Shown: in pieces, positions 44,919 to 55,301 of the stretch
How the letters are laid out: every line of letters begins with the position of its first letter
How positions within the stretch are numbered: position 1 is the first letter of the stretch
From: Pseudacidovorax sp. NFM-22
Lineage (GTDB): Bacteria; Pseudomonadota; Gammaproteobacteria; Burkholderiales; Burkholderiaceae_C
Assembly (NCBI RefSeq): GCF_021401245.1
Contig: NZ_JACBFY010000001.1
Span: forward strand, 434,001-498,000
Direction of reading: 5' to 3'
DNA length: 64,000 nucleotides
The notes under the pieces: generated by a model
What the model saw: the letters and a program-made list of their open reading frames with translations, nothing else
The model's database searches: none
Told to the model about the DNA's origin: nothing
Position numbers and translations under genes: made by a program

Positions 44919-46631
44919 CGCCGCCGCCGGCACTGGTGTCCGCGCCCGGCTGAGCACGTCGCCCGCCATGGCCTGGGCGAGTTCGTGCTCTCCCAGATAG
45001 ACCGTCGCCGCCAGTTCCTGCCGCAGCAGTTGCGCCTCGTCCTCGTTGTGGCTGCGCAGGACGACCTCCACCTCGGGGTTGAGCGCGCGGGCCGTGTCGA
45101 TCATCTGCCGCACGTTCAGCGGATCGGCGATGGCCACCACGAGCACCCGCGCCCGGGCGATGTGGGCCTGGATGAGCACGGACGGCTCCGCCGCATCGCC
45201 CCAGACCGCCGCACCGCCTTCCTCGCGCAGCCGCTCGATCAGCTCGCGGTTCTGGTCCGCCACCACGAAGGGGATGTCGTGGGCGCGAAGCTGCGCCGCA
45301 ATGCGCCGGCCGACCCGGCCATAGCCCACCAGCACCACCTGCCGTGACAGGTAGCGCGCCGCCGTGGTCGCAGGCAGTTCCGCCAGCGGGTCGTCGCGCG
45401 CCTCCAGCCGCCGGGCCAGCGAGGAATGCAGCCGCAACCAGCTCAGGATCGGCTGGATGGCGCTGAACCACAGCGGATTGGTCGCGATGGACACCAGCGC
45501 ACCCGCCAGCACCAGGCTCTGCGCCTCCGGCGGCAGCAGTTCCATGCGCAGGCCCAGCGCCAGCAGGATGAATGAGAACTCACCGATCTGCGCCAGGCTG
45601 GCGCTTACCGTCAGCGCGGTCGCCAGCGGATAGCGGAAGGCGAGCACCAGCAGGCAGGCCGCCACCGACTTGCCCACCACGATCACCAGCACGACGGCCA
45701 GCACCTGCAGCGGACGGCTGAGCAGGACGCCGGGATCGAACAGCATGCCCACCGACACGAAGAACAGCACAGCGAAGGCGTCGCGCAGCGGCAGCGATTC
45801 TTCCGCCGCCCGGTGGCTGAACTCGGACTCGCGCATCACCATGCCGGCAAAGAAGGCGCCCAGCGCAAAGGAGACGCCGAACAGGGAAGCCGACGCAAAC
45901 GCGATGCTCACCGCCGCCGCCACCACGCACAGCGTGAACAGCTCGCGCGAGCCGGTGCGCGTGACCTGCCACAGCAACCAGGGGAAGAGACGGCGCCCCA
46001 CGACCAGCATCAGTGCGACGAAGCCGCCGACCTGCAGCAGCGTGATGCCGAGCGTGCGGCCCAGCGACGCCATGGAGCCATCGCTGCCCTCCTCGGCGCG
46101 GCCACCCAGCACCTGCGCCAGAGGTGGCAGCAACACCAGCACCAGCACCATCGCCAGGTCCTCCACCACCAGCCAGCCAACGGCGATGCGGCCGGTGTGG
46201 GTGTCCAGGATGCCCAGGCTCTCGAGCGCCCGTAGCAGCACCACCGTGCTGGCCACCGACAGCGCCAGCCCGAAGACCAGCGCCGCCCCGAGGCTCCAGC
46301 CCCACCACAGCGCCAGCAGCCCACCCATGCAGGTGGCGGCCACGATCTGCACCAGCGCGCCCGGCAGCGCGATGCGCCGCACCTGCAGCAGGTCGTCCAA
46401 CGAGAAATGCAGGCCCACCCCGAACATCAGCAGCATCACGCCGATCTCGGCCAGTTGCGAGGCGATGTCGGCATCGGCCACGAAGCCGGGGGTGAAGGGC
46501 CCGATGATCACGCCGGCGAGCAGGTAGCCCACCAGCGCCGGCAACCTCAGACGGGCGGCGATGAATCCGAGGGCAAGGGCCAGCCCCAGGGCGGCTGCGA
46601 TCGTGCTGATGAGGGAGGCGCCATGGTGCAT
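44913..46631 (-). CDS. ybaL: Kef-type cation/proton antiporter (YbaL-like)
   Basis: A 572-residue CPA2-family membrane protein. Residues about 1-385 form some 12 or 13 transmembrane segments (family motif LVGYLLAGVIIGPFTPGF and GVGLHFSLDDL). A cytoplasmic TrkA-N (RCK) domain follows at about 410-540 with the nucleotide motif VLVGYGRVGRRIA and the acidic VVADQNRE. This matches E. coli YbaL/KefB-type K+ or Na+/H+ antiporters. No ancillary KefF/KefG gene is adjacent. Ion specificity cannot be read from sequence. Confidence 0.88.
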   Translation of the reverse strand: MHHGASLISTIAAALGLALALGFIAARLRLPALVGYLLAGVIIGPFTPGFVADADIASQLAEIGVMLLMFGVGLHFSLDDLLQVRRIALPGALVQIVAATCMGGLLALWWGWSLGAALVFGLALSVASTVVLLRALESLGILDTHTGRIAVGWLVVEDLAMVLVLVLLPPLAQVLGGRAEEGSDGSMASLGRTLGITLLQVGGFVALMLVVGRRLFPWLLWQVTRTGSRELFTLCVVAAAVSIAFASASLFGVSFALGAFFAGMVMRESEFSHRAAEESLPLRDAFAVLFFVSVGMLFDPGVLLSRPLQVLAVVLVIVVGKSVAACLLVLAFRYPLATALTVSASLAQIGEFSFILLALGLRMELLPPEAQSLVLAGALVSIATNPLWFSAIQPILSWLRLHSSLARRLEARDDPLAELPATTAARYLSRQVVLVGYGRVGRRIAAQLRAHDIPFVVADQNRELIERLREEGGAAVWGDAAEPSVLIQAHIARARVLVVAIADPLNVRQMIDTARALNPEVEVVLRSHNEDEAQLLRQELAATVYLGEHELAQAMAGDVLSRARTPVPAAAS

Positions 46632-46699
46632 CGACCCATTTTGCAGGACGCCGCCGGGCGCACCGCGACGCCGGGGTTTGCCCGGCCCCGGAAGCGCGA

Positions 46700-46718
46700 A
46701 GCCCGCGCATGGCGGGCT
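46700..46718 (-). terminator. Hairpin after phaB
   Basis: AGCCCGC and GCGGGCT form a perfect 7-base-pair stem with a 5-base loop, 46 bases past the phaB stop. The minus-strand tail reads TCGCGCTTCC, poor in T, so termination is uncertain. Confidence 0.4.
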
Positions 46719-46764
46719 CCGAGATGCCCCGACGAAGCCGGGGCGAAGGGGGACGCGCTCCCGT

Positions 46765-47502
46765 TCAATGCATGTGCAGGCCGCCGTTGACCGGGAAGTC
46801 GGCGCCCGTCGAATAGCCGCCTTCGCTGGAGGCCAGCCAGGAGATGATCGAGGCGATTTCGCTCGGCTCGCCCAGGCGCTTGACGGGGATGGTGCCGACG
46901 ATCTTGTCCAGCACTTCCTGGCGGATGGCCTTGACCATGTCGGTGCCGATATAGCCCGGGCTCACGGTGTTGACCGTCACGCCCTTGGTGGCCAGCTCCT
47001 GCGCCAGCGCCATGGTGAAGCCGTGCATGCCGGCCTTGGCGGCCGAGTAGTTGGTCTGCCCGGCCTGGCCCTTGGCGCCGTTGACCGAGCTGATGTTGAT
47101 GATGCGGCCCCAGCCCTTCTCGACCATGTCACCCACCACCTGCTTGGTGACGTTGAACATGCTGTTGAGGTTGGTCTCGATGACGGCGTTCCAGTCGTCC
47201 GGCGTCATCTTCACGAACATGCGGTCGCGGGTGATGCCGGCGTTGTTGACCAGCACATCGATGCTGCCGTGCTCGGCCTTGGCCTTGGAGAAGGCCTCCA
47301 CCGTCGACTCCCAGTTGCCGACGTTGCCGACGGAAGCGTGGAACTCGAAGCCTTCTTCCTTCTGCTCTGCAAGCCACTTGCTGAAATCGCGGGTCGGCCC
47401 GCAACCGGCGATCACCGTGAATCCATCCTGATGCAGACGGCGGCAGATTGCGGTTCCGATGCCTCCCATGCCTCCGGTGACGTAAGCGACTTTCTTGCTC
47501 AT
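46765..47502 (-). CDS. phaB: Acetoacetyl-CoA reductase
   Basis: Short-chain dehydrogenase that reduces acetoacetyl-CoA to (R)-3-hydroxybutyryl-CoA with NADPH for PHB synthesis. The 245-residue protein has the nucleotide motif VTGGMGGIGTAI, NNAG, and catalytic Ser139, Tyr152 and Lys156 (SSVNGAKGQAGQTNYSAAK). The substrate segment SPGYIGTDMVKAI and the C-terminal FPVNGGLHMH are PhaB-like. The start at 47502 follows an AGGA-type site. phaC and phaA are not in the window; phaZ is at 28.2 kb. FabG is less likely because the VTGG rather than VTGAS motif and the PhaB C-terminus are present. Confidence 0.93.
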   Translation of the reverse strand: MSKKVAYVTGGMGGIGTAICRRLHQDGFTVIAGCGPTRDFSKWLAEQKEEGFEFHASVGNVGNWESTVEAFSKAKAEHGSIDVLVNNAGITRDRMFVKMTPDDWNAVIETNLNSMFNVTKQVVGDMVEKGWGRIINISSVNGAKGQAGQTNYSAAKAGMHGFTMALAQELATKGVTVNTVSPGYIGTDMVKAIRQEVLDKIVGTIPVKRLGEPSEIASIISWLASSEGGYSTGADFPVNGGLHMH

Positions 47503-47658
47503 TCCTGTGCTTTCCTTGGGTTGATCCGGCTTCCTTGCCGGCTCGGTCACTTTAGCGACATTTCTTGAGGTTTCAGTGGCATGGCCCCTCTAAAGAGATG
47601 AGGACAAACCGCAGGTCAAACCCAGGCAAGGAACGGCGTGCACACCGTCCGTGCATGC

Positions 47659-47697
47659 AAAAGCCCCGCCGGGCGCAGCGTGCACCACGGCGGGGCC
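47659..47697 (-). terminator. Intrinsic terminator after dsbB
   Basis: On the minus strand GCCCCGCC and GGCGGGGC form a perfect 8-base-pair stem with an 18-base loop, followed by TTTT. It ends the peroxiredoxin-to-dsbB operon. Confidence 0.75.
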
Positions 47698-47730
47698 TTG
47701 GGGAGAGAGAACGATGTCTGGGCGCGCCGG

Positions 47731-48231
47731 TCAACGGCGGCGCTGACGCTGGAAGAGCAGCGCCAGAAACACCAGCCCGAAGGCGACGAAGCACAGGAAG
47801 GACCAGTTGGCGATCGACAGGCCCAAGAAGGTCCAGTCGATCTGCGAGCAGTCGCCGCTGCCGCGGAAGATCATGGGCACGACGCGCTGCAGCGGGAAGG
47901 TCTCGATCATTCCGTAGATGTCGCGGCCGCAGCTCGCGAACTCCGGCGGATGCCACTGCAGCCAGCTCTGCCGCGCGGCGGTGAAGGCGCCACCGGCCGC
48001 GAAGGCCAGGGCAACGAAGCCCCAGAACTTGCGCAATCCGCTGCCGCGGGTGGCAGCCGCCAGGGCGCTGAATACCGCCACCAGGATCAGCGCATAGCGC
48101 TGGACGATGCACATGGGACAGGGCTCGAGCCCCACCACATGCTGCAGGTACATCCCAAAAGCCAGCATGGCCACGCAGGCCGCGGCGATGAGCCCGTGAA
48201 TGCGCCGGGGCGCGTCGAAGAGTTGGTTCAA
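47731..48231 (-). CDS. dsbB: Disulfide bond formation protein B
   Basis: Inner-membrane quinone reductase that reoxidises DsbA. The 166-residue protein has four transmembrane segments and both periplasmic cysteine pairs: Cys38-x-x-Cys41 in [11 protein letters not shown], and Cys101 and Cys128 in the second loop (FASCGRD, GSGDCSQ). The start codon is TTG at 48231, overlapping the cysA stop (TTGA); AAGGA lies about ten bases upstream. Translational coupling to cysA is therefore likely. No dsbA is in the window. DsbB next to sulfate transport genes is unusual but has an obvious cysteine/thiol logic (inference). Confidence 0.93.
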   Translation of the reverse strand: MNQLFDAPRRIHGLIAAACVAMLAFGMYLQHVVGLEPCPMCIVQRYALILVAVFSALAAATRGSGLRKFWGFVALAFAAGGAFTAARQSWLQWHPPEFASCGRDIYGMIETFPLQRVVPMIFRGSGDCSQIDWTFLGLSIANWSFLCFVAFGLVFLALLFQRQRRR

Positions 48232-49334
48232 ATCCCTGATCCTTGGTCAACGAAGACGCGGGCCCGGCGCGGGCTCGCGACCACCGTGTCGCCCTCGCGC
48301 AGACCCAACTCGCGGAACTGCTGGGCAGGAATCTGCACCTCGATCACGGTTCCACCTCCGGGATTATCCGGATTCGTTTCCACCGGTTCGAGTTCCATCC
48401 GCGCGATCGGACCGACCACGATGGCACGGGTGAGGCGCGCCACGATGCCGTGCGCCTGCGACTGGCCGGCCGCATACGGCGCGATGTCGAAGTCGTGCGG
48501 GCGCACGTAGGCCAGCGCCTTGGCGTCCTGAACACGGTCCGCCTCCGTTGCGGCAAAGCGCATGCCCTGCTGCAGCTCGACCTCGCCCTCGTGGGCGCGG
48601 CCGTGGAACAGGTTGACGTCGCCCAGGAAGCCATAGACGAAGGGGCTGGCCGGATGGTCCCAGACCTCCTGCGGCGAGCCGACCTGCTCGATGTGGCCGC
48701 TGTTCATCAGCACCACGCGGTCGGCCACCTCCAGCGCCTCTTCCTGGTCGTGCGTCACGAAGATGGACGTGACATGCAGCTCGTCGTGCAGCCGGCGCAG
48801 CCAGCGGCGCAGTTCCTTGCGCACCTTGGCATCCAGCGCGCCGAAGGGCTCGTCCAGCAGCAGCACCTTGGGCTCCACCGCCAGCGCACGCGCCAGGGCG
48901 ATGCGCTGGCGCTGGCCGCCCGACAGCTGGGCCGGGTAACGGTCGGCCAGCCAGTCCAGTTGCACCAGCTTGAGCAGGTCCAGCACCTTGGCCTTGATCT
49001 GCGCCTCGCTGGGCCGCTCCCGGCGGGGACGGATGCGCAGGCCGAAGGCGACGTTGTCGAACACCGTCATGTGACGGAACAGCGCGTAGTGCTGGAAGAC
49101 GAAGCCCACCTGCCGCTCGCGCACATGCACGTCGGTGGTGTCCTCGCCGCTGAACAGGATGCTGCCGGTGTCGGCCGTTTCCAGGCCCGCGATGATGCGC
49201 AGCAAAGTGGTCTTGCCGCAGCCCGAGGGGCCCAGCAGCGCGAACAGCTCGCCCGAATCGATGTTCAGGCTGACGTCGCGCAGCGCATGGAAGTCGCCGA
49301 AGCGCTTGCTGACGTTGCGGATTTCGATGCTCAT
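48228..49334 (-). CDS. cysA: Sulfate/thiosulfate ABC transporter ATP-binding protein
   Basis: ATPase of the sulfate permease, 368 residues. Walker [10 protein letters not shown] at 35-43, Q-loop FVFQHYALF, signature LSGGQRQR, Walker [10 protein letters not shown], switch HD in [10 protein letters not shown]-terminal regulatory TOBE-like region (about 240-368) ends with HQ-type sensor sequences and VRPHDFDI, as in CysA. The start at 49334 ([13 protein letters not shown]) is the family N-terminus. It lies 70 bases downstream of cysW, the largest gap in this operon. Confidence 0.95.
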   Translation of the reverse strand: MSIEIRNVSKRFGDFHALRDVSLNIDSGELFALLGPSGCGKTTLLRIIAGLETADTGSILFSGEDTTDVHVRERQVGFVFQHYALFRHMTVFDNVAFGLRIRPRRERPSEAQIKAKVLDLLKLVQLDWLADRYPAQLSGGQRQRIALARALAVEPKVLLLDEPFGALDAKVRKELRRWLRRLHDELHVTSIFVTHDQEEALEVADRVVLMNSGHIEQVGSPQEVWDHPASPFVYGFLGDVNLFHGRAHEGEVELQQGMRFAATEADRVQDAKALAYVRPHDFDIAPYAAGQSQAHGIVARLTRAIVVGPIARMELEPVETNPDNPGGGTVIEVQIPAQQFRELGLREGDTVVASPRRARVFVDQGSGI

Positions 49335-49404
49335 GGTTTGGCTAACTCTTGTTCTGTTCGGGCGCCCCGCCACGCGGGCGGCCGGGCCACTCTGGAAGGC
49401 CGTC

Positions 49405-50310
49405 TCAGGCTGCGGGCGCGGGCCGCTCGGGCGGCAGTTCGGCCAGGGCCTTCATCTCCCGCTCGTGGCGCCATTCGGCCACCGTCTTGATCACCAGCGT
49501 GACCAGGGCCAGCACCGCCAGCAGCGAGGCGACGGCAAAGGCGGCGACGGACTGGTACTCGTTGTAGAGCACCTCCACATGCAGCGGCATGGTGTTGGTC
49601 TGGCCGCGGATGTGGCCCGAGACCACCGACACCGCGCCGAACTCGCCCATGGCCCGCGCATTGCACAGGATCACGCCGTACAGCAGGCCCCACTTGATGT
49701 TGGGCAGCGTCACGTGCCAGAAGGTCTGCCAGCCACTCGCGCCCAGCACGATGGCGGCCTGCTCCTCCTCGGTGCCCTGCGCCTGCATCAGCGGGATCAG
49801 CTCCCGCGCGATGAAGGGGAAGGTCACGAACACGGTCGCCAGCACGATGCCGGGCACGGCGAAGATGATCTTGATGTTGTGCTCCGACAGCCACGGCCCC
49901 AGCCAGCCCTGCGCGCCGAACACCAGCACGTAGATCAGGCCGGCCACCACGGGCGAGACGGCAAACGGCAGGTCCACCAGCGTCGTGAGGAAGGCCTTGC
50001 CCTTGAACTCGTACTTGGCGATGGCCCAGGCCGCCGCCACACCGAACACCAGGTTCAGCGGCACCGAGATGGCCGCCACGATCAGCGTCAGCTCGATGGC
50101 GGACCAGGCGTCCGGCTCCTTCAGTGCCTCCACATAGGCGCCCCAGCCCTTGCGCAGCGCCTCGGTGGCGACGGCGGCCAGCGGCAGCACCAGGAAGAAG
50201 AACATGAAGACCAGCGCCAGGCCGATCAGCGTCCAGCGCACGGCGGGCGATTCGGTCGTGCCCGCGCGCACCCGACCGCTGCCGGCGCGCATTCCGGTCG
50301 CACCGCTCAT
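49405..50310 (-). CDS. cysW: Sulfate ABC transporter permease CysW
   Basis: Inner-membrane subunit of the sulfate permease, 301 residues with six predicted transmembrane segments. Family sequence includes [20 protein letters not shown] and the ATPase-coupling EAA-type loop region ([20 protein letters not shown]). [20 protein letters not shown] is a CysW hallmark. The start at 50310 overlaps the cysT stop (ATGA). A Gly/Arg-rich lead of about 22 residues precedes the first helix. Confidence 0.94.
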   Translation of the reverse strand: MSGATGMRAGSGRVRAGTTESPAVRWTLIGLALVFMFFFLVLPLAAVATEALRKGWGAYVEALKEPDAWSAIELTLIVAAISVPLNLVFGVAAAWAIAKYEFKGKAFLTTLVDLPFAVSPVVAGLIYVLVFGAQGWLGPWLSEHNIKIIFAVPGIVLATVFVTFPFIARELIPLMQAQGTEEEQAAIVLGASGWQTFWHVTLPNIKWGLLYGVILCNARAMGEFGAVSVVSGHIRGQTNTMPLHVEVLYNEYQSVAAFAVASLLAVLALVTLVIKTVAEWRHEREMKALAELPPERPAPAA

Positions 50311-51194
50311 GCCGACACCCCCCGCTTGCGCTGCCAGGCCTGGAGCGCGTTGATGACCAGCAGCATCAGGAAGGAGAAGACCAGCATGACCAGCGCCACG
50401 GCGGTGGCGCCCTGGTAGTCGTACTGCTCCAGCTTGCCGATGATGATGAGCGGCGTGATCTCGGAAATCATGGGCATGTTGCCGGCGATGAAGATGACGG
50501 AGCCGTATTCGCCGATGGCGCGGGCGAAGGCCATGGCGAAGCCGGTGAGCAGCGCCGGCGTGATCGAGGGCAGGATCACCAGCCGGAAGGTCTGCCAGCG
50601 CGTGGCGCCGAGCGAAGTCGCCGCCTCTTCCAGCTCCTTCTCGGTGTCTTCCAGCACCGGCTGCACCGTGCGCACCACGAAGGGCAGGCCGATGAAGATC
50701 AGCGCGATCACCACGCCCGCCGGCGTGAAGGCCAGCTTGATGCCCAGCGGCTCGAGGTACTGGCCGATCCAGCCATTGCCCGCCAGCAGCGCCGTGAGCG
50801 AGATGCCGGCGACGGCGGTGGGCAGCGCGAACGGCAGGTCCACCAGCGCGTCGACGAGCTTCTTGCCCGGGAACTTGTAGCGCACCAGCACCCAGGCCAC
50901 CAGCAGGCCGGCGAACAGGTTGACCAGCGCGGCCAGGAAGGAAGCGCCGAAGGTGAGCCGGTACGAAGCCAGCACACGCGGGGCAGTGACGGCGACCCAG
51001 AACTGATCCCAGCTCATGGTGAAGGTCTTGAAGACCAGCGTGCTGAGCGGAATCAGCACGATCAGGCACAGATAGAAGATCGTGTACCCGAGCGTCAGAT
51101 GAAAGCCCGGCAGCACGCGCTTGGCGCCGCCGACCCTTGAACGTGAAACCGGCGCTGCCGGGGTCGGCAGCGCCGGTGAGGTCACACCAGCCAT
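50307..51194 (-). CDS. cysT: Sulfate ABC transporter permease CysT (CysU)
   Basis: Partner permease of CysW, 295 residues with six predicted transmembrane segments after a proline/serine-rich lead of about 28 residues. Hallmarks: [20 protein letters not shown] in TM1, [19 protein letters not shown], the EAA loop [18 protein letters not shown], and [18 protein letters not shown]. The start at 51194 is chosen because the upstream extension overlaps sbp; the gap from sbp is only 4 bases. Confidence 0.94.
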   Translation of the reverse strand: MAGVTSPALPTPAAPVSRSRVGGAKRVLPGFHLTLGYTIFYLCLIVLIPLSTLVFKTFTMSWDQFWVAVTAPRVLASYRLTFGASFLAALVNLFAGLLVAWVLVRYKFPGKKLVDALVDLPFALPTAVAGISLTALLAGNGWIGQYLEPLGIKLAFTPAGVVIALIFIGLPFVVRTVQPVLEDTEKELEEAATSLGATRWQTFRLVILPSITPALLTGFAMAFARAIGEYGSVIFIAGNMPMISEITPLIIIGKLEQYDYQGATAVALVMLVFSFLMLLVINALQAWQRKRGVSA

Positions 51195-51198
51195 GGAA

Positions 51199-52209
51199 TC
51201 AGCGCGTGCCGGGGGTGTAGAGCTTGTCGAACTGGCCGCCGTCGTTGAAGTGCACCTTCTGCGCTTCACCCAGGCTGCCGAAGAGCTCCTGCACCGTGAA
51301 CAGCTGCAGCGGCTTGAAGGTGTCGGCATGCTTCTTCAGCACGGCCGGCGAGCGCGGACGCAGCGCATGCTTGGCGGCAATTTCCTGCGCCTCGTCCGAG
51401 TACAGGTAGTTCAGGTAGGCCTTGGCCAGTTCGCCGGTGCCCTTCTTGGCGACCGTGCGCTCGACCACCGCCACCGGGTTCTCGGCCAGGATGCTGATGC
51501 TCGGGTAGACGGCATCGACCTTGCCGGTGCCGAAGTCGCGGTCGATGGAGACCACCTCGGATTCGAAGGTGATCAGCACGTCGCCGATGCTGCGCTGCAG
51601 GAAGGCCGTGGTGGCATCGCGGCCGCCGCGGGCCAGCACCGGCACGTTCTTGAACAGCTTGCCGACGAATTCGGCAGCCTGGGCGTCGGTGCCGCCCTTC
51701 TTCTTCACGTAGCCCCAGGCGGCCAGATAGGCATAGCGGCCGTTGCCGCCCGTCTTGGGGTTGACGACCACGACCTGAACGCCAGGCTTGACCAGGTCGT
51801 CCCAGTCCTTGATGCCCTTGGGGTTGCCGTTGCGCACCAGGAACAGCATGGTCGAGGTGGTGGGCGAGGCGTTGTCGGGGAATTTCTTGGTCCAGTCCTT
51901 GGCCACCACGCCCTTGTCGGCGAGGAAGTCGATGTCGGTGCTGGTGTTCATCGTCACCACGTCCGCGTCGAGGCCGTCGGCCACCGAACGGGCCTGGGCG
52001 CTGGAGCCGCCGTGCGACTGGTCGATCTTGACGTCCTTGCCGGTGGTCTTCTTGTAGTGGGCGACGAAGGCGGCGTTGTAGTCCTTGTAGAACTCGCGGG
52101 CCACGTCGTACGACGCGTTCAGCAGCTGGTTCTGGGCGAAGGCATTGCCGGCGAAGGCCGAGGCGGCCACCGTCAGGGCCGCGGCGAAGGTCTTGATCTT
52201 GGAATTCAT
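51199..52209 (-). CDS. sbp: Sulfate-binding protein (Sec-exported)
   Basis: Periplasmic ligand-binding protein of the sulfate permease, 336 residues. Residues 1-25 are a Sec signal peptide (cleavage after AFA). Mature segments typical of Sbp: [38 protein letters not shown], the [12 protein letters not shown] region, and [22 protein letters not shown]. The ATG overlaps the stop of the RBBP9-like hydrolase (ATGA). A second, diverged sulfate-binding protein with a different type of signal peptide is at 60.5 kb. Confidence 0.95.
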   Translation of the reverse strand: MNSKIKTFAAALTVAASAFAGNAFAQNQLLNASYDVAREFYKDYNAAFVAHYKKTTGKDVKIDQSHGGSSAQARSVADGLDADVVTMNTSTDIDFLADKGVVAKDWTKKFPDNASPTTSTMLFLVRNGNPKGIKDWDDLVKPGVQVVVVNPKTGGNGRYAYLAAWGYVKKKGGTDAQAAEFVGKLFKNVPVLARGGRDATTAFLQRSIGDVLITFESEVVSIDRDFGTGKVDAVYPSISILAENPVAVVERTVAKKGTGELAKAYLNYLYSDEAQEIAAKHALRPRSPAVLKKHADTFKPLQLFTVQELFGSLGEAQKVHFNDGGQFDKLYTPGTR

Positions 52210-52784
52210 AAGGTCGCGGAGTGTTGCACGGAAGACCGGTCCCCGGCCGTCAGACGGCTGGGGGCATCGGTCAGGGATTCGAGCAGCGCCAGCCCGAGCG
52301 GCCAGTCGCCATGGCCCGAATCCACGTTGATGTGGCCCGCATTCTGGATGCGGACGAATTCGCTGCCCCAGGCCCGGGCATAGGCACCGGCCAGGCGCAC
52401 CGGGCAGAAGGGATCGGTGGTGCTGGCCACGACGATGCTACGGTAGGGCAGGCGCGCGTAAGGAACGGGGGCGAAGTCGACCAGCGCGGCACGGCGTTCC
52501 GGATCGGCCGGCGCCACCAGCAGCGCGCCCTCGACGCGGGCCGCGGCCTCGGCGCCCAGGTGGCTGGTCGCGATGCAGCCCAGGCTGTGCGCCGCGATCA
52601 CCACCGGCTCGGGCCGCGACAGGATCAGCCGCTCCAGCGTGCCGACCCAGGCCTCGCGCCGGGGCGACACCCAGTCGTCCTGCACCACGCGCTCGGCGTC
52701 CTGCAGGCGCTCGGCCCACAGGCTCTGCCAGTGGCCAGGACCGGAGTCGCGCCAGCCCGGCACGATGATGATGCGCTGCGTCAT
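52206..52784 (-). CDS. RBBP9/YdeN-family serine hydrolase
   Basis: A 192-residue cytoplasmic alpha/beta-hydrolase of the RBBP9/YdeN family (DUF676-like small hydrolases). It begins RIIIVPGWRDSGPGHWQSLW, the family's opening motif; the nucleophile elbow is AAHSLGCIA and the histidine region is QNAGHINVDSG. It starts 13 bases after the peroxiredoxin gene and overlaps the sbp start, so it is in the operon. Substrate unknown. Why it sits in a sulfate-uptake operon is not explained by family knowledge. Confidence 0.85.
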   Translation of the reverse strand: MTQRIIIVPGWRDSGPGHWQSLWAERLQDAERVVQDDWVSPRREAWVGTLERLILSRPEPVVIAAHSLGCIATSHLGAEAAARVEGALLVAPADPERRAALVDFAPVPYARLPYRSIVVASTTDPFCPVRLAGAYARAWGSEFVRIQNAGHINVDSGHGDWPLGLALLESLTDAPSRLTAGDRSSVQHSATL

Positions 52785-52797
52785 GGCCGCGGGCGGC

Positions 52798-53439
52798 TCA
52801 CTTGTTGGGCTGCGGCGTCACGCGCAGGTAGGGGCGCACCGCGTTCCAGCCCTTGGGGAAACGGGCTTTCAGCTCTTCCGGGTCCTGGATGCTGGGCACG
52901 ATCACCACGTCGTCGCCGTCCTTCCAGTTGGCGGGCGTCGCCACCTTGTGGCTATCGGTAAGCTGCAGCGAGTCGATCACGCGCAGGATCTCGTCGAAGT
53001 TGCGGCCGGTGCTCGCCGGGTAGGTGATGGTGGCGCGCACCACCTTCTTGGGGTCGATGATGAACACACTGCGCACCGTGGCGGTGGCCGAGGCGTTGGG
53101 GTGGATCAGGTCGTACAACTCGGCCACCTTGCGGTCGGCGTCGGCCAGGATCGGGAAGTTGACCGTGGTGTTCTGCGTCTCGTTGATGTCGCCGATCCAT
53201 TCCTTGTGCTTGTCGGCCGGATCGACGCTGATGGCGATGGGCTTGACCCCGCGCTTGGCGAATTCGCCGCCCAGCGCTGCGGTCTTGCCCAGCTCGGTGG
53301 TGCACACCGGCGTGAAGTCGGCCGGGTGCGAGAACAGCACCACCCACGAATCGCCCGCCCAGTCGTAGAAATGGAGCGCGCCCTCGGAGGAATCCTGGGT
53401 GAAGTCGGGGGCGGTGTCACCGAGTCGCAGCGTGGCCAT
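52798..53439 (-). CDS. 1-Cys peroxiredoxin (Prx6 type)
   Basis: A 213-residue thiol peroxidase. The active site is SHPADFTPVCTTELG with peroxidatic Cys46; no other cysteine is present in the protein, so it is of 1-Cys type and needs an external thiol such as glutathione. The long C-terminal domain (about 165-213, ending VRPYLRVTPQPNK) is that of Prx6. The start at 53439 begins MATLRLGDTAPDF. Probable first gene of the operon that continues with the hydrolase, sbp, cysTWA and dsbB. Confidence 0.93.
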   Translation of the reverse strand: MATLRLGDTAPDFTQDSSEGALHFYDWAGDSWVVLFSHPADFTPVCTTELGKTAALGGEFAKRGVKPIAISVDPADKHKEWIGDINETQNTTVNFPILADADRKVAELYDLIHPNASATATVRSVFIIDPKKVVRATITYPASTGRNFDEILRVIDSLQLTDSHKVATPANWKDGDDVVIVPSIQDPEELKARFPKGWNAVRPYLRVTPQPNK

Positions 53440-53593
53440 GGCGTGATCCTCTGTCAGGTGGAAGCAAGGGAGTCTGGATTCTGAAGACAAGCGCTTCAAT
53501 CCCAAACGAATATCTCCTTGTTTGGTTATGCGATCTCGACCATAAGCCTCACTCCGGCGCTGGAAGATCCGGGCCAGCCCTGCGCAGCCCGCG

Positions 53594-54520
53594 TCATGCC
53601 AGCGGACTGCGCTCGGGCGGCTCGGCCAGCACCTCGCCGAGGAAGTCCAGCACCGCCCGGACCGCCGGGACCAGGGCGCGACGCGGCGTGAACATGGCAT
53701 GCACGAGCCCCGGCGGCGGCTGCCAGTCGGGCAACACCGACTGCAGCCGGCCCGCCTGCAGGGCTTCGCGGCAGAGATAGTCGGGCAGGAAGCCGATGCC
53801 CACGCCCTGCTCCACCGCGAAGCTGAGCGTCAGCAGGTCGTTCGCCAGGTAGCGCGGTGTCTGCATCAGCAGATGGGTGGCGCCGCCCGGGCCCTGCAGC
53901 AGCGTGCCGGCGCGGGCATCCGCGGCCGACATCGCGACGCATTCCACCTGCTCCAGCGATTCGGGATGCGTCAGCGGCCCGTGCCGCGCCAGCAAGGCTG
54001 GCGTGCCGACCAAGAGCAACTGGCTGCGGCCGAACACGCGGGATGCGAGCGTGGCGCTGTTCTCGACCTCGTTGCGCACGCGCAGCGCGACGTCCACACC
54101 CTCTTCCACCGGGTCCACCGGCCGGTTCACCACCCGCATCTCCAGCTGCACGCCGGGATGGCGACTAAAGAATTCCGGCAGCGCGGGGCCCACGTTGCTC
54201 TGCGCCAGCGTGACCGGGCAGCTCAGTCGCACCAGGCCGCGCGGCTCCTTGCGCACCTGCGCCACTTCGGCAGCGCCCGCCTCGGCGGCCTCGCGCACGG
54301 CGACGCAGTGGCGGAGATAGACCTCGCCCGCGGGCGTGAGCGACAGCCGGCGGGTGCTGCGCTGGAGCAATTGGACGCCCAGCGAGGCCTCCAGCTGCGC
54401 AATGCGGCGCGACAGGCGTGACTTGGGCACGTCCAGCGCACGGCTGGCGGCGCTGAAGCCGCCGCGCTCCACCACTTCGGCAAAGAAAACCAGGTCGTTG
54501 AGGTCCTGTACTGGGCTCAT
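53594..54520 (-). CDS. LysR-family transcriptional regulator
   Basis: A 308-residue LysR-type regulator. The N-terminal helix-turn-helix (about 4-63) has [20 protein letters not shown] and [22 protein letters not shown]; the rest is the effector-binding domain ([25 protein letters not shown] and onward). It diverges from azoR, so it probably controls that gene, likely in response to an aromatic or quinone-like compound. Subfamily resembles DhcR/AaeR-like proteins, but the ligand is unknown. Confidence 0.9.
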   Translation of the reverse strand: MSPVQDLNDLVFFAEVVERGGFSAASRALDVPKSRLSRRIAQLEASLGVQLLQRSTRRLSLTPAGEVYLRHCVAVREAAEAGAAEVAQVRKEPRGLVRLSCPVTLAQSNVGPALPEFFSRHPGVQLEMRVVNRPVDPVEEGVDVALRVRNEVENSATLASRVFGRSQLLLVGTPALLARHGPLTHPESLEQVECVAMSAADARAGTLLQGPGGATHLLMQTPRYLANDLLTLSFAVEQGVGIGFLPDYLCREALQAGRLQSVLPDWQPPPGLVHAMFTPRRALVPAVRAVLDFLGEVLAEPPERSPLA

Positions 54521-54638
54521 TGTTCCATCCAAAGAACGAATGGTCCCGATTTTGGCGTCTTATCGCCCTGTTGTCCCAGTTTTAGACTTCTTCCATCGCT
54601 CGAATCCGTCGGGCCCGTCTCTCTCAGGAGTGAAGAAC

Positions 54639-55262
54639 ATGAAACTGCTGCACATCGATTCCAGCGTCCTCGGCGCCAATTCCGTCTCCCGTCTGCTCAC
54701 GGCCGAAGTGGTCCGCGACTGGGTGGCCGCCCATCCCAGCACCGAGGTGGACTATCTGGACTTGGCGGCCAACGCCCCGGCCCACTTCGGTGCCGACGCC
54801 CTGGGCGTGAAGGTGGGCGCCGAGGCCACCACCGAGGCGCAGAAGCAGGAAAACGCCGTCTCCGAAGCGCTGGTCAGCCAGTTCCTGACTGCCGACGTGA
54901 TCGTCGTGGGCGCACCGCTGTACAACTTCTCGATCCCCAGCCAGCTCAAGGCCTGGATCGACCGCCTCGCCCAACCCGGCCGCACCTTCACGTACACCGA
55001 GAAGGGCCCGCAGGGCCTGGCCACCGGCAAGACGGCGATCGTCGTTTCCACCCGCGGCGGCCAGTACTCCACCTCCGAAGCCGGCCAGGCGGCCGAGCAT
55101 CAGGAAAGCTACCTGAAGGTGGTGTTCGGCTTCTTCGGCATCACCGACGTGCGCTTCGTGCGCGCCGAAGGCCTGGCCATGGGCGAAGCGGCACGCGCCG
55201 CAGCACTGGAGGCCGCCCGCGCCTCGATCCCGGCCGCGGCCGGGGCTGCGGTCGCCGCCTGA
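54639..55262 (+). CDS. azoR: FMN-dependent NADH-azoreductase
   Basis: Flavodoxin-like oxidoreductase that reduces azo bonds and quinones with NADH. The 207-residue protein has [19 protein letters not shown] at the FMN phosphate loop, [18 protein letters not shown] at the flavin-binding region, and STRGGQYS, matching E. coli AzoR in length and order. The start at 54639 has AGGAG at good spacing. It diverges from a LysR gene; the shared 118 bases contain GTTC-N8-GAAC, an inverted repeat of possible LysR relevance. A strong terminator follows. Confidence 0.93.
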   Translation: MKLLHIDSSVLGANSVSRLLTAEVVRDWVAAHPSTEVDYLDLAANAPAHFGADALGVKVGAEATTEAQKQENAVSEALVSQFLTADVIVVGAPLYNFSIPSQLKAWIDRLAQPGRTFTYTEKGPQGLATGKTAIVVSTRGGQYSTSEAGQAAEHQESYLKVVFGFFGITDVRFVRAEGLAMGEAARAAALEAARASIPAAAGAAVAA

Positions 55263-55301
55263 GGCCAACGCTGCGCGAACGGCGCGGCGCCAACCAGCAA
55301 C

